From NCBI GenBank assembly GCA_900552735.1, contig USBA01000146.1:1-5057 (forward strand): a DNA stretch of 5,057 nucleotides. The letters are read 5' to 3'. This document shows positions 1-5,057 of the stretch, one piece after another; the first letter of the stretch is position 1, and each line of letters opens with the position of its first letter. The notes beneath the pieces are model-generated. The model was not told where the DNA came from. It saw only the letters and a list, made by a program, of their open reading frames with translations, and did no database searches. The position numbers and the translations under genes are program-made. Origin of the DNA: an uncultured Collinsella sp. GTDB lineage: Bacteria; Actinomycetota; Coriobacteriia; Coriobacteriales; Coriobacteriaceae.

Positions 1-1593
1 GCGCCCGCCGTCCTGATGGTTCAAGCGCATGACGGCATGTGCCGTGGTGCCCGATCCTGAGAAGAAATCGACTACAAGGGCGTCGGGCTTGTCGGCAACA
101 ACGGAAGCGATTGAGAGCTCGGTCGCATAAAGGGACTTTGGAAATGTGAAGCGCCTATCGCCGATGAACTTTTTGATATATCGGCTCCCGTATTCACCGG
201 CAGAGAACTGCGTGCCACTCCAAACAGTTGTTGGAATGGCAGAGCGCTCTCCCTGCTCTTCGAGAAGCAAGGACCCATCCTCAGCCTTGCCGATAAGTTT
301 AATTTCTCCATTCTTGAGACGCTCCTCTTGGGAATCTCCTAGGTAAAGGAGGGAGTACCGATCACTCTTTTTGTTGTACTCACCTACTTTTGCGCACCCG
401 CGATCAAGCTTGGCCTGTAGAGCATTCTGGGAGATCCTCCAAGTCGCCTCTCGGCCATCGGTCCTAATAGGCCAAACTGCCCTGAGACCCGTTTTTGTCG
501 GTATCTTTGTCCAGTCTTGTTCAAGGGGGAGAGAAGCGCCGAGCTCCTTAATGGTCGCGGTCTCCTCATCGATATAGATGGGATAGAAGAGATTCGGCCT
601 TGCGGTGCGAGCGGCATTGGGACCGCCCCTCAGCAGCCACTCCCAACGTACTTTACGTTGGGAGCGGCTGCTCGACGCGTCATCAGCCACTTTTTCCTCA
701 AGTTCTCCGAACTCAACGGAATAGAGTCTGCGGTCCACTTGGCACGGCGCGGCGGTGCCAAAAAAGCAAAAGACAGCGTACTCGTCAGCTCTCTTGAACT
801 GGTTGCCGCGGGCAACCCCGTTCTTGTTTATGGTGATTGAAACCGTCTGGATACCGGTCGCGTTGGGAAAAACGCTCTCTAAAAGAAGCTCAAGCCTTGC
901 GTACTCCTTCTCGTCGATCGTCACGATGAGTACGGAATCGTTGGGGTTGAGCAGCTGCTTGGCGAGTTTGAGGCGGCGCTCCATGAAGGCAAGCCACTTG
1001 GAGTGGCGATAGGCGTCGGAGCCGTCGACGTAATCGTTGTTGTATTTCCAGTCGCGGGCGCCAGTGTTATAGGGTGGGTCAATATATATGCAGTCCACTT
1101 TGCCTGCATAGGCAAAGGCCAAGGTTTCAAGAGCATGGTAGTTTTCGCCGTTAATGACTACTTGATAGGGCTTATCGCCAGCGCGCTCGACACGCCCAGT
1201 CTCTTTGAGGCCAGCATAAATCGGCTGGTCATATTCAGCAACAGGCACGACATCGTCGACAGCAACGGAGCGGGGCTCACATTCGTTTTCGTCATATGAG
1301 GGCGATTGATATGGCTTTAGATCAGCAACCCCCCCCCGAACGGCATTTACCAACCATAGCAGTTGGGAGCTAGAGTCCTCTTTTTTACCACGCTCGGGAA
1401 GCACCTGTACGACATCGCCCTCCATGATAGGTTTGCCATAAAGGCGAAGTCGCTCTGGACGGTTGTGTTCAAATACAAGCCCAAACTGGCGCTGCGCCGC
1501 AAAGGCGCGGATGTCGGCAGCGAGCTGACGATCGCCCAGCTTGACAGCGCGATCAACAAGGTTCTGAACGACTGCTTGCGCCGTCTGAGACAT
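1..1593 (-). CDS. mod: Type III-like (Mod family) N6-adenine DNA methyltransferase, partial at 3' end, with in-frame G9 tract
   Basis: This gene probably methylates adenine within a specific DNA site, using S-adenosylmethionine, as the modification subunit of a type III-like restriction-modification system. The frame is open for 531 codons from ATG at 1593 to the window edge, with no stop. Visible parts are an N-terminal region of about 90 residues (LVFE, GDVVQVLP), the catalytic motif IV in IYIDPPYNTG (D172 to G178), a helix-rich stretch with HSKWLAFMERRL, an ADEY element (269-272) and AdoMet motif I, DFFSGSGTT (509-517). Motif IV before motif I is the beta-class order of Mod proteins, so about 280-490 should contain target recognition. 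The start is set by a GGGGGAG ribosome site and by one-base overlap with the upstream RHH stop. A G9 run at codons 86-89 suggests phase variation. Base composition is visibly less GC-rich than in guaA and ansA, which fits acquisition by transfer. The C-terminus and any res gene lie outside. Family assignment is firm; the type III label is likely, but an orphan methylase is possible. Confidence 0.9.
   Translation of the reverse strand, partial: MSQTAQAVVQNLVDRAVKLGDRQLAADIRAFAAQRQFGLVFEHNRPERLRLYGKPIMEGDVVQVLPERGKKEDSSSQLLWLVNAVRGGVADLKPYQSPSYDENECEPRSVAVDDVVPVAEYDQPIYAGLKETGRVERAGDKPYQVVINGENYHALETLAFAYAGKVDCIYIDPPYNTGARDWKYNNDYVDGSDAYRHSKWLAFMERRLKLAKQLLNPNDSVLIVTIDEKEYARLELLLESVFPNATGIQTVSITINKNGVARGNQFKRADEYAVFCFFGTAAPCQVDRRLYSVEFGELEEKVADDASSSRSQRKVRWEWLLRGGPNAARTARPNLFYPIYIDEETATIKELGASLPLEQDWTKIPTKTGLRAVWPIRTDGREATWRISQNALQAKLDRGCAKVGEYNKKSDRYSLLYLGDSQEERLKNGEIKLIGKAEDGSLLLEEQGERSAIPTTVWSGTQFSAGEYGSRYIKKFIGDRRFTFPKSLYATELSIASVVADKPDALVVDFFSGSGTTAHAVMRLNHQDGGR
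632..672. repeat. Near-perfect 19-bp inverted repeat with 3-nt loop inside mod
   Basis: Arms 632-650 and 654-672 pair with one mismatch (639 with 665), which becomes a G-U pair in the mod transcript. The central 11 bp (CTCCCAACGTA against TACGTTGGGAG) are perfect. The repeat lies in codons 308-321 (SSRSQRKVRWEWLL region), near the expected start of the target-recognition region. No T-run follows on the mod coding strand, so it does not look like an intrinsic terminator. It could be an mRNA hairpin, a recombination site, or chance under coding constraint. Confidence 0.7.
1329..1337. repeat. Homopolymer C9/G9 tract inside mod (probable phase-variation switch)
   Basis: Nine consecutive C on the plus strand read as nine G on the mod coding strand, giving codons CGG GGG GGG GTT (R86 G87 G88 V89). 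With nine G the frame continues into DPPY and the rest of the enzyme. With eight G the frame reads CGG GGG GGG TTG CTG ATC TAA and ends after 91 residues. With ten G it reads CGG GGG GGG GGT TGC TGA and ends after 90 residues. Both products would lack every catalytic motif. Slipped-strand mispairing at such tracts is an established switch for mod genes. The tract sits between the N-terminal domain and the catalytic part, and no in-frame ATG lies between it and motif IV. Variation itself is inferred from a single sequence. Confidence 0.75.
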
Positions 1594-1760
1594 CACTTCT
1601 CCCCCTTGCATTTCTCGTCAATCCATTCGCGCAGGACTTTAGCCACCGTCTTATCCTGGCGCGCGGCATAGGACTTAAGAGCCCGCTTATCCTCGCGGGT
1701 TATCGAGAGCGTGAACTTATCTAGCTCCCTTTCGGCATGAACAGCCTGATCTTCCTCCAT
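1593..1760 (-). CDS. Small ribbon-helix-helix (RHH, Arc/CopG-like) DNA-binding protein, probable regulator of the mod operon
   Basis: This gene encodes 55 residues, starting MEEDQAVHAERELDKFTLSI. The pattern is that of an RHH fold: a polar lead, a beta strand (DKFTLSIT, about 14-21), helix A (REDKRALKSYAARQ, about 22-35) and helix B (KTVAKVLREWIDEKCK, about 37-52). RHH proteins dimerise, insert the paired strand into the major groove and usually repress their own operons. ATG at 1760 is the first start in frame, with GGAGGGG about 6 bases upstream. The TGA stop overlaps the mod ATG (TGATG), so translation is probably coupled and the two genes share a transcript. A palindrome of 8-bp boxes lies 64-87 bases upstream and is the natural operator candidate. 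No toxin gene is adjacent, so a controller of the methyltransferase fits better than a toxin-antitoxin role. The fold is inferred from a short sequence and was not confirmed by a search. Confidence 0.75.
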   Translation of the reverse strand: MEEDQAVHAERELDKFTLSITREDKRALKSYAARQDKTVAKVLREWIDEKCKGEK

Positions 1761-1810
1761 GGTCGCCCCTCCGAATTGACCTGTTCTACGTTCCTTAATT
1801 GACCGAAATC

Positions 1811-1839
1811 ATTTTACTTCAGAATACGTAATTACGTAA
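1811..1839 (-). promoter_or_regulatory. Candidate promoter of the RHH-mod unit
   Basis: On the minus strand a good -10 (TAAAAT, 1816-1811) lies 17 bp from a weak -35 (TTACGT, 1839-1834). The -35 falls within the three-box palindrome, so a bound repressor would block polymerase. A transcript starting near 1804 would have a leader of about 45 bases. The -10 is convincing; the -35 is poor. Confidence 0.4.
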
Positions 1840-1847
1840 TTACGTAT
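1824..1847. promoter_or_regulatory. Perfect 24-bp palindrome of three TACGTA boxes, candidate RHH operator
   Basis: TACGTA occurs at 1825-1830, 1833-1838 and 1841-1846, with exact 8-bp spacing and AT linkers. The whole 24 bp is its own reverse complement. Tandem 8-bp boxes, each palindromic, are how the RHH repressor MetJ binds its met boxes, so this layout suits the adjacent RHH protein. The middle box coincides with the expected -35 position of the RHH promoter. Binding is inferred. Confidence 0.6.
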
Positions 1848-1948
1848 GCCAATTTGAGCCATGCATCAATCAATCACTAGTCAGTATTCGTTGACGAATC
1901 GTTGGGGATAACGAATATATCGAGGTAGACAGTCGTTTTTACCGTCTG

Positions 1949-2001
1949 TGAGTACCAGCAAATCGATACTCAAAACGTCGTGAGTACATTTTGAGTACCA
2001 G
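1949..2001. repeat. Cluster of TGAGTAC direct repeats with one inverted copy
   Basis: TGAGTAC occurs at 1949-1955, 1981-1987 and 1992-1998. The first and third extend to TGAGTACCAG. An inverted copy forms TACTCAAAA at 1967-1975, which pairs with TTTTGAGTA at 1989-1997 as a 9-bp stem with a 13-base loop. Such mixed repeats can be binding sites for a regulator, or arm sites for an integrase or excisionase. The function is unknown. Confidence 0.5.
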
Positions 2002-2201
2002 TCCGAGCGGCCTCTTGCGGGCGGACGCAATCTGCCGGTCAGCATTAATTAGAAATAAATTGATGGCGTTGCTTCGGTAATTGAAAACACTTTAAAACAT
2101 ACCAGCAAACAATAATCCCAGCTAAACAGCTTGAGAGATTGCGTGGCTGGTTTGCATGTACCACATACACCACAATGCACAAGCATCCATGGCACGCAAA
2201 T

Positions 2202-2235
2202 AAAAAACGAGGGAGGCCGCATCCGACCTCCCTCG
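2202..2235 (-). terminator. Rho-independent terminator of guaA
   Basis: On the minus strand CGAGGGAGG (2235-2227) pairs perfectly with CCTCCCTCG (2216-2208) across a 10-base loop and is followed at once by six T. It lies 15 bases after the guaA stop codon. There is no T-run on the plus strand, so it acts for guaA only and insulates the co-directional RHH-mod unit from guaA read-through. Confidence 0.93.
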
Positions 2236-2249
2236 CAAAGAGCTATTTA

Positions 2250-3848
2250 CTATTCCCACTCGATGGTCGCGGGCGGCTTGGACGTGATGTCGTAGCACAC
2301 GCGGTTGGCGCCGGGGACCTCGGCAACGATGCGGCCGGAGATGCGGGCAAGCACGTCGTAGGGCAGCTTGGCCCAGTCGGCGGTCATGGCATCGCTGGAC
2401 TCAACGGCGCGCAGGATGATCGGGCGCTGGTAGGTGCGCTCGTCGCCCATAACACCGACGGACTTAATGTCGGGCAGGACCGCAAAGTACTGCCAGCAGC
2501 TGTGCTCGGAGTTGCGCTCACCGGTCTGCTCAAACAGACGCTGGTTGTAGGCGTCGAGCTCCTCGCGCACGATAGCGTCGGCGTTCTTGAGGATCTCGAG
2601 CTTCTCCTTGTCGACCGCACCAATGATGCGGATGGCAAGACCCGGGCCCGGGAAAGGCTGGCGGAACACGATGTGGCCCGGCAGGCCCAGCGCCAGACCA
2701 AGTGCGCGGACCTCGTCCTTAAAGAAGTGGTCGAGCGGCTCAATAAGGTCGAAGTGCACGCCCTCGGGGAACGGGATCAGGTTGTGGTGGCTCTTGATGG
2801 TGGCCGTCTTGCCGCCCGTCTTGCGAGCGCCGGACTCGATGATGTCGGGGTAGATGGTGCCCTGAGCCAGGTACTTGACCGGCTTGCCATCGGTCTCGAG
2901 CTGCTGCGCCACGGCGAAGAACTCTTTCCAGAACTGCGTGCCGATGATGCGGCGCTTCTCCTCGGGCTCGGTCACACCGGCCAGAAGCTCGGCATAACGG
3001 TCCTCGGCGTGGACGTGGATAAAGTCGACATCGAACTGCTTGGTGAAGACCTCCTCCACCTGCTCGGGCTCGCCCTTGCGCAACAGACCGTGGTTGATGA
3101 ACACGCAGGTCATCTGCTTGCCCACGGCGCGGGCGCCCAGCGCAGCCACGACGGAGGAGTCAACGCCGCCGGACAGAGCCAGAATCACGCGGTCGTCGCC
3201 GACCTTCTCGCGAAACTCGGCCGTCATGGTCTCGACCAGGTTGTCCATGCTCCAGTTGGGCTCCAGGCCACAGATCTCAAACAGGAAGTTGCTCAGCAGC
3301 TGCTGACCGTACTCGGAATGCTTGACCTCGGGGTGGAACTGCGTGGTGAAGATCTTGCGCTCGACGCACTCCATCGCAGCGACCGGGCACACGTCGGTGC
3401 TGGCGGTAACGGTAAAGCCCTCGGGCACCTCGGACACGGCGTCGCGGTGGCTCATCCACACGGTCTGCTCCATGGGCGTGGAGTTAAAGAGCTTGGCATC
3501 TGCCGTGCGCGTGATGGTGGCGCGGCCGTACTCGCCCACCTCGGAGTGGCCGACCTTGCCGCCGAGCGTCACGGCCGTGATCTGATGGCCGTAGCAAAAG
3601 CCCAGGACGGGAAGGCCCAGGTCAAAGATGGCGGGATCGATGGACGGAGCGTCCTCGGCATACACGGAAGCCGGGCCGCCGGAAAGGATGAGCGCAGAGG
3701 CGTTCATCTCGCGAATCTCGTCGGCCGAGATGTCGCAGGGAACGATCTCGGAGTACACGTTGAGGTCGCGAACGCGACGGGCAATGAGCTGACCGTACTG
3801 CGCACCAAAGTCGAGTACGAGGACCTTTGCGGAAGCCTTTTGATCCAT
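2250..3848 (-). CDS. guaA: GMP synthase (glutamine-hydrolysing)
   Basis: This enzyme makes GMP from XMP, ATP and glutamine, the last step of cytosolic guanine nucleotide synthesis. The protein has 532 residues, close to the family norm of about 510-530. The class I glutamine amidotransferase domain (about 8-195) starts VLVLDFGAQY and has the triad C85 (GFCYGHQ), H172 and E174 (FHPEV). The ATP pyrophosphatase domain (about 205-400) carries the P-loop SGGVDSS (226-232) and GTIYPDIIES. The C-terminal dimerisation domain has RQPFPGPGLAIRI and ends in the typical PPATIEWE. ATG at 3848 is chosen because AGAGGGGG lies 4 bases upstream. The ATG 12 codons earlier at 3884 would translate through this ribosome site and add residues not typical of the family. 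The gene is intact, stands alone with its own terminator, and is divergent from ansA. F84 before the catalytic Cys is a mild variant of the more common Ile. No purine riboswitch was recognised in the leader. Confidence 0.98.
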   Translation of the reverse strand: MDQKASAKVLVLDFGAQYGQLIARRVRDLNVYSEIVPCDISADEIREMNASALILSGGPASVYAEDAPSIDPAIFDLGLPVLGFCYGHQITAVTLGGKVGHSEVGEYGRATITRTADAKLFNSTPMEQTVWMSHRDAVSEVPEGFTVTASTDVCPVAAMECVERKIFTTQFHPEVKHSEYGQQLLSNFLFEICGLEPNWSMDNLVETMTAEFREKVGDDRVILALSGGVDSSVVAALGARAVGKQMTCVFINHGLLRKGEPEQVEEVFTKQFDVDFIHVHAEDRYAELLAGVTEPEEKRRIIGTQFWKEFFAVAQQLETDGKPVKYLAQGTIYPDIIESGARKTGGKTATIKSHHNLIPFPEGVHFDLIEPLDHFFKDEVRALGLALGLPGHIVFRQPFPGPGLAIRIIGAVDKEKLEILKNADAIVREELDAYNQRLFEQTGERNSEHSCWQYFAVLPDIKSVGVMGDERTYQRPIILRAVESSDAMTADWAKLPYDVLARISGRIVAEVPGANRVCYDITSKPPATIEWE

Positions 3849-3852
3849 GGTT

Positions 3853-3860
3853 CCCCCTCT
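3853..3860 (-). promoter_or_regulatory. Ribosome binding site that sets the guaA start
   Basis: AGAGGGGG on the minus strand, with GAGG 7 bases from ATG at 3848, fixes the start there and not at the in-frame ATG at 3884. Confidence 0.8.
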
Positions 3861-3904
3861 TGTTGGCGGGGAGCCGGTGCCCACCCGCGTGAATGAACGA
3901 AAAT

Positions 3905-3935
3905 AACCTCCATAGTGTACACGTTATATGGGGTT
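3905..3935. repeat. Imperfect inverted repeat in the guaA upstream region
   Basis: On the minus strand AACCCCATA (3935-3927) pairs with TATGG-A-GGTT (3914-3905), with one bulged base. The 12-base loop contains the palindrome GTGTACAC (3915-3922). TATAAC and TACACT, both possible -10 elements for guaA, lie within it, but no good -35 is seen. It could be an operator or a leader hairpin. Confidence 0.35.
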
Positions 3936-4010
3936 TCTCGCCCCTCACGGCCATCAGCGCACGGCAAACGCACGACCTGGGCCCCTATTTGACGGCAATT
4001 GAAGTGTTAC

Positions 4011-4039
4011 CAAACGTTACAGATGATGTAATACGTTTG
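4011..4039. promoter_or_regulatory. Dyad CAAACGT-N15-ACGTTTG, candidate operator upstream of ansA
   Basis: Perfect 7-bp arms at 4011-4017 and 4033-4039 have centres 22 bp apart, about two helical turns. The wider sequence TGTTACC to GAACA is loosely symmetric as well. The right arm overlaps the proposed ansA -35, so a dimeric regulator bound here could repress ansA. No regulator gene is visible. Confidence 0.35.
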
Positions 4040-4064
4040 AACATTGGACGCCCTGTGCCACAAT
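4037..4064 (+). promoter_or_regulatory. Candidate ansA promoter with extended -10
   Basis: TTGAAC (4037-4042), a 16-bp spacer and CACAAT (4059-4064), preceded by the extended -10 TG at 4056-4057. Each hexamer matches consensus at four of six positions. Transcription from near 4071 would leave a leader of about 45 bases, including a small CCGCC/GGCGG stem (4079-4093). Confidence 0.45.
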
Positions 4065-4115
4065 ACTGCCGAACGACTCCGCCTCTGCGGCGGCAAATAC
4101 GATAGGAATACCAGC

Positions 4116-5057
4116 ATGAAGCGCATCCTTCTCATCGCCACGGGCGGCACCATCGCATCGACCGAGGACGGCAACGGCCTCTCCCCCGCCCTGACCGGTG
4201 AGGAGCTCGCCCAGAGCGTCCCCGAGATCTCGGGCCTCTGCGAGCTCGACGTGGTGCAGCCGATGAACATCGACAGCACCAATATGCGCCCCAGTGACTG
4301 GATGCGTATCCGCGACGTCGTCGTCGAGGGTTATGCCGACCACGACGGCTTCGTGATTCTGCACGGTACCGACACCATGAGCTATACCGCGGCAGCGCTT
4401 TCCTACCTGATTCAGGACAGCCCCAAGCCCATCGTGCTCACCGGCTCGCAAAAGCCCATGGGCAATCCTTTTACCGACGCCAAGCTCAACCTGTACCAGA
4501 GCCTGCTCTATGCGCTCGACGAGCACTCGCACGACGTCTCAATCGTGTTTGGCGGCGTAGCCATTGCCGGCACGCGCGCCCGCAAACAGCGCACCATGAG
4601 CTTTAACGCGTTCATTAGCGTCAACTATCCGCCCATCGCCTATATCCGCAACGACCGCATCGTGCGCAACGGGCTTCACGGCACGCATCAAGGCGAAAAC
4701 CCGGTGCGTTTCTACGACAGCATCGACCCGCGCGTATTTGTACTCAAGCTTACGCCCGGCGTAAACCCGGGCATCCTCGACGCCCTTGCCGACAGCTACG
4801 ATGCTGTAATCCTTGAGACCTTTGGCATTGGCGGTATCCCCGAGTTTGGTGAGTCGGGCGAGTCATTCCAAGAGGCAATTTTCCGCTGGGTCGATTCGGG
4901 CCGCACTGTCGTTATGACCACGCAGGTCCCCGAAGAGGGCCTCGATCTGGGCGTTTATGAGGTCGGCCGTGCTTACGCCGATCATCCGGGCATTCTGCGC
5001 GGCGACGACATGACCACCGAGACGCTCGTGGCCAAAACCATGTGGGCGCTCGGCCAA
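4116..5057 (+). CDS. ansA: Type I (cytoplasmic) L-asparaginase, partial at 3' end
   Basis: This enzyme hydrolyses asparagine to aspartate and ammonia in the cytosol. The frame stays open for 314 codons to the window edge. Type I enzymes have about 330-340 residues, so only about 20-25 C-terminal residues are missing. The N-terminus MKRILLIATGGTIAS carries the nucleophile T12 in the TGGTIA signature, and there is no signal peptide, which points to AnsA rather than the secreted type II enzyme. Substrate-binding D53-S54 follow in NIDSTNM. The second signature HGTDTM (83-88) gives T85 and D86, and the catalytic lysine is K157 in RARKQRT. LTGSQKPM and ETFGIGGIP are typical of the family. The start is supported by AGGAA 7 bases upstream. 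The gene is divergent from guaA across 267 bases and has its own candidate promoter. A role in asparagine use as a nitrogen source is inferred from the family. Confidence 0.95.
   Translation, partial: MKRILLIATGGTIASTEDGNGLSPALTGEELAQSVPEISGLCELDVVQPMNIDSTNMRPSDWMRIRDVVVEGYADHDGFVILHGTDTMSYTAAALSYLIQDSPKPIVLTGSQKPMGNPFTDAKLNLYQSLLYALDEHSHDVSIVFGGVAIAGTRARKQRTMSFNAFISVNYPPIAYIRNDRIVRNGLHGTHQGENPVRFYDSIDPRVFVLKLTPGVNPGILDALADSYDAVILETFGIGGIPEFGESGESFQEAIFRWVDSGRTVVMTTQVPEEGLDLGVYEVGRAYADHPGILRGDDMTTETLVAKTMWALGQ

Larger units (their letters stand above)
1761..2201. other. Gene-free junction between the methylation locus and guaA
   Basis: No credible gene was found on either strand; the longest small frames have 16 to 22 codons and no ribosome site. 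The stretch is AT-richer than guaA. Besides the RHH promoter and palindrome it holds two GGTCAATT copies on the minus strand (1804-1797 and 1781-1774) in the RHH leader, an inverted repeat TATTCGTT/AACGAATA (1885-1892, 1910-1917), and a cluster of TGAGTAC repeats (1949-1998). The part from about 2030 to 2200 shows nothing assignable. The stretch could be the end of an integrated island, but this is not proven. Confidence 0.6.

Noticed and set aside
1329..1337. Possible frameshift or pseudogene in mod at the C9 tract
   Set aside because: A careful base count gives nine C, which keeps the frame open from 1593 to the left edge with no stop. The gene is intact as given.
1593..1760. Toxin-antitoxin antitoxin reading of the RHH protein
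   Set aside because: No small toxin-like gene is adjacent on either side; the coupled partner is the methyltransferase.
1809..1862. Tiny minus-strand frame of 17 codons spanning the 24-bp palindrome, as a leader peptide
   Set aside because: No ribosome site, and it lies across the promoter -35 and -10, so it would not be on the transcript.
1891..1919. Plus-strand promoter TTGACG-N17-AATATA
   Set aside because: No gene follows on the plus strand before the convergent guaA, and the -10 is weak. Probably chance in AT-rich DNA.
2139..3896. A 585-codon open frame on the plus strand covering all of guaA
   Set aside because: It is antisense to an unmistakable complete guaA. Its translation is low-complexity (rich in Ala, Gly, Leu, Asp and Val), as expected from the reverse strand of a high-GC gene, and its start has no convincing ribosome site.
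3849..3940. Purine (guanine) riboswitch in the guaA leader
   Set aside because: Some hairpins and a TATAA-like string are present, but I could not fit the conserved three-way junction core.
4017..4532. A 171-codon open frame on the minus strand within ansA
   Set aside because: It is the antisense shadow of ansA, whose own frame has all the catalytic signatures. The shadow shows no recognisable motif.

Overview
The window looks like a chromosomal segment of a high-GC actinobacterium. The GuaA and AnsA protein sequences, the codon use and the strong GGAGG-type ribosome sites suggest the Coriobacteriia, most likely Collinsella or a relative. That placement rests on recognition alone and was not checked by a search. 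Two housekeeping genes fill the right half. A DNA-methylation locus that looks like accessory DNA fills the left third.

Layout from left to right. Positions 1-1593 (minus strand, cut by the left edge) hold a Mod-type, beta-class N6-adenine DNA methyltransferase of the type III family. It has DPPYNTG at residues 172-178 and FSGSGTT at residues 511-517. A run of nine G residues lies early in its coding strand (C9 at 1329-1337 on the plus strand). The frame is open with nine G. Gain or loss of one G hits a stop within six codons. Positions 1593-1760 (minus strand) hold a 55-residue ribbon-helix-helix (RHH) protein whose stop codon overlaps the mod start codon (TGATG). Positions 1761-2201 are a gene-free, AT-richer junction. 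It carries a perfect 24-bp palindrome made of three TACGTA boxes at 8-bp spacing, just upstream of the RHH gene, and a cluster of TGAGTAC repeats. The guaA terminator is at 2202-2235. Complete guaA (GMP synthase) runs 3848-2250 on the minus strand. A divergent intergenic region follows at 3849-4115. A type I L-asparaginase gene (ansA) starts at 4116 on the plus strand and is cut by the right edge.

How the parts fit together. The RHH gene and mod look like one translationally coupled unit. The RHH protein probably binds the palindrome and represses its own promoter, and with it the methyltransferase. The G9 tract would add random on/off switching of the methyltransferase. Regulated supply plus phase-variable switching is the most interesting system here: a candidate phasevarion, meaning a switch of genome methylation and expression, in a gut-type actinobacterium. 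Any partner restriction gene (res) would lie left of the window and cannot be seen. guaA and ansA are ordinary metabolic genes. The 3' end of guaA is a known integration target for genomic islands, which could explain why the methylation locus sits there, but no attachment-site duplication or integrase is visible.
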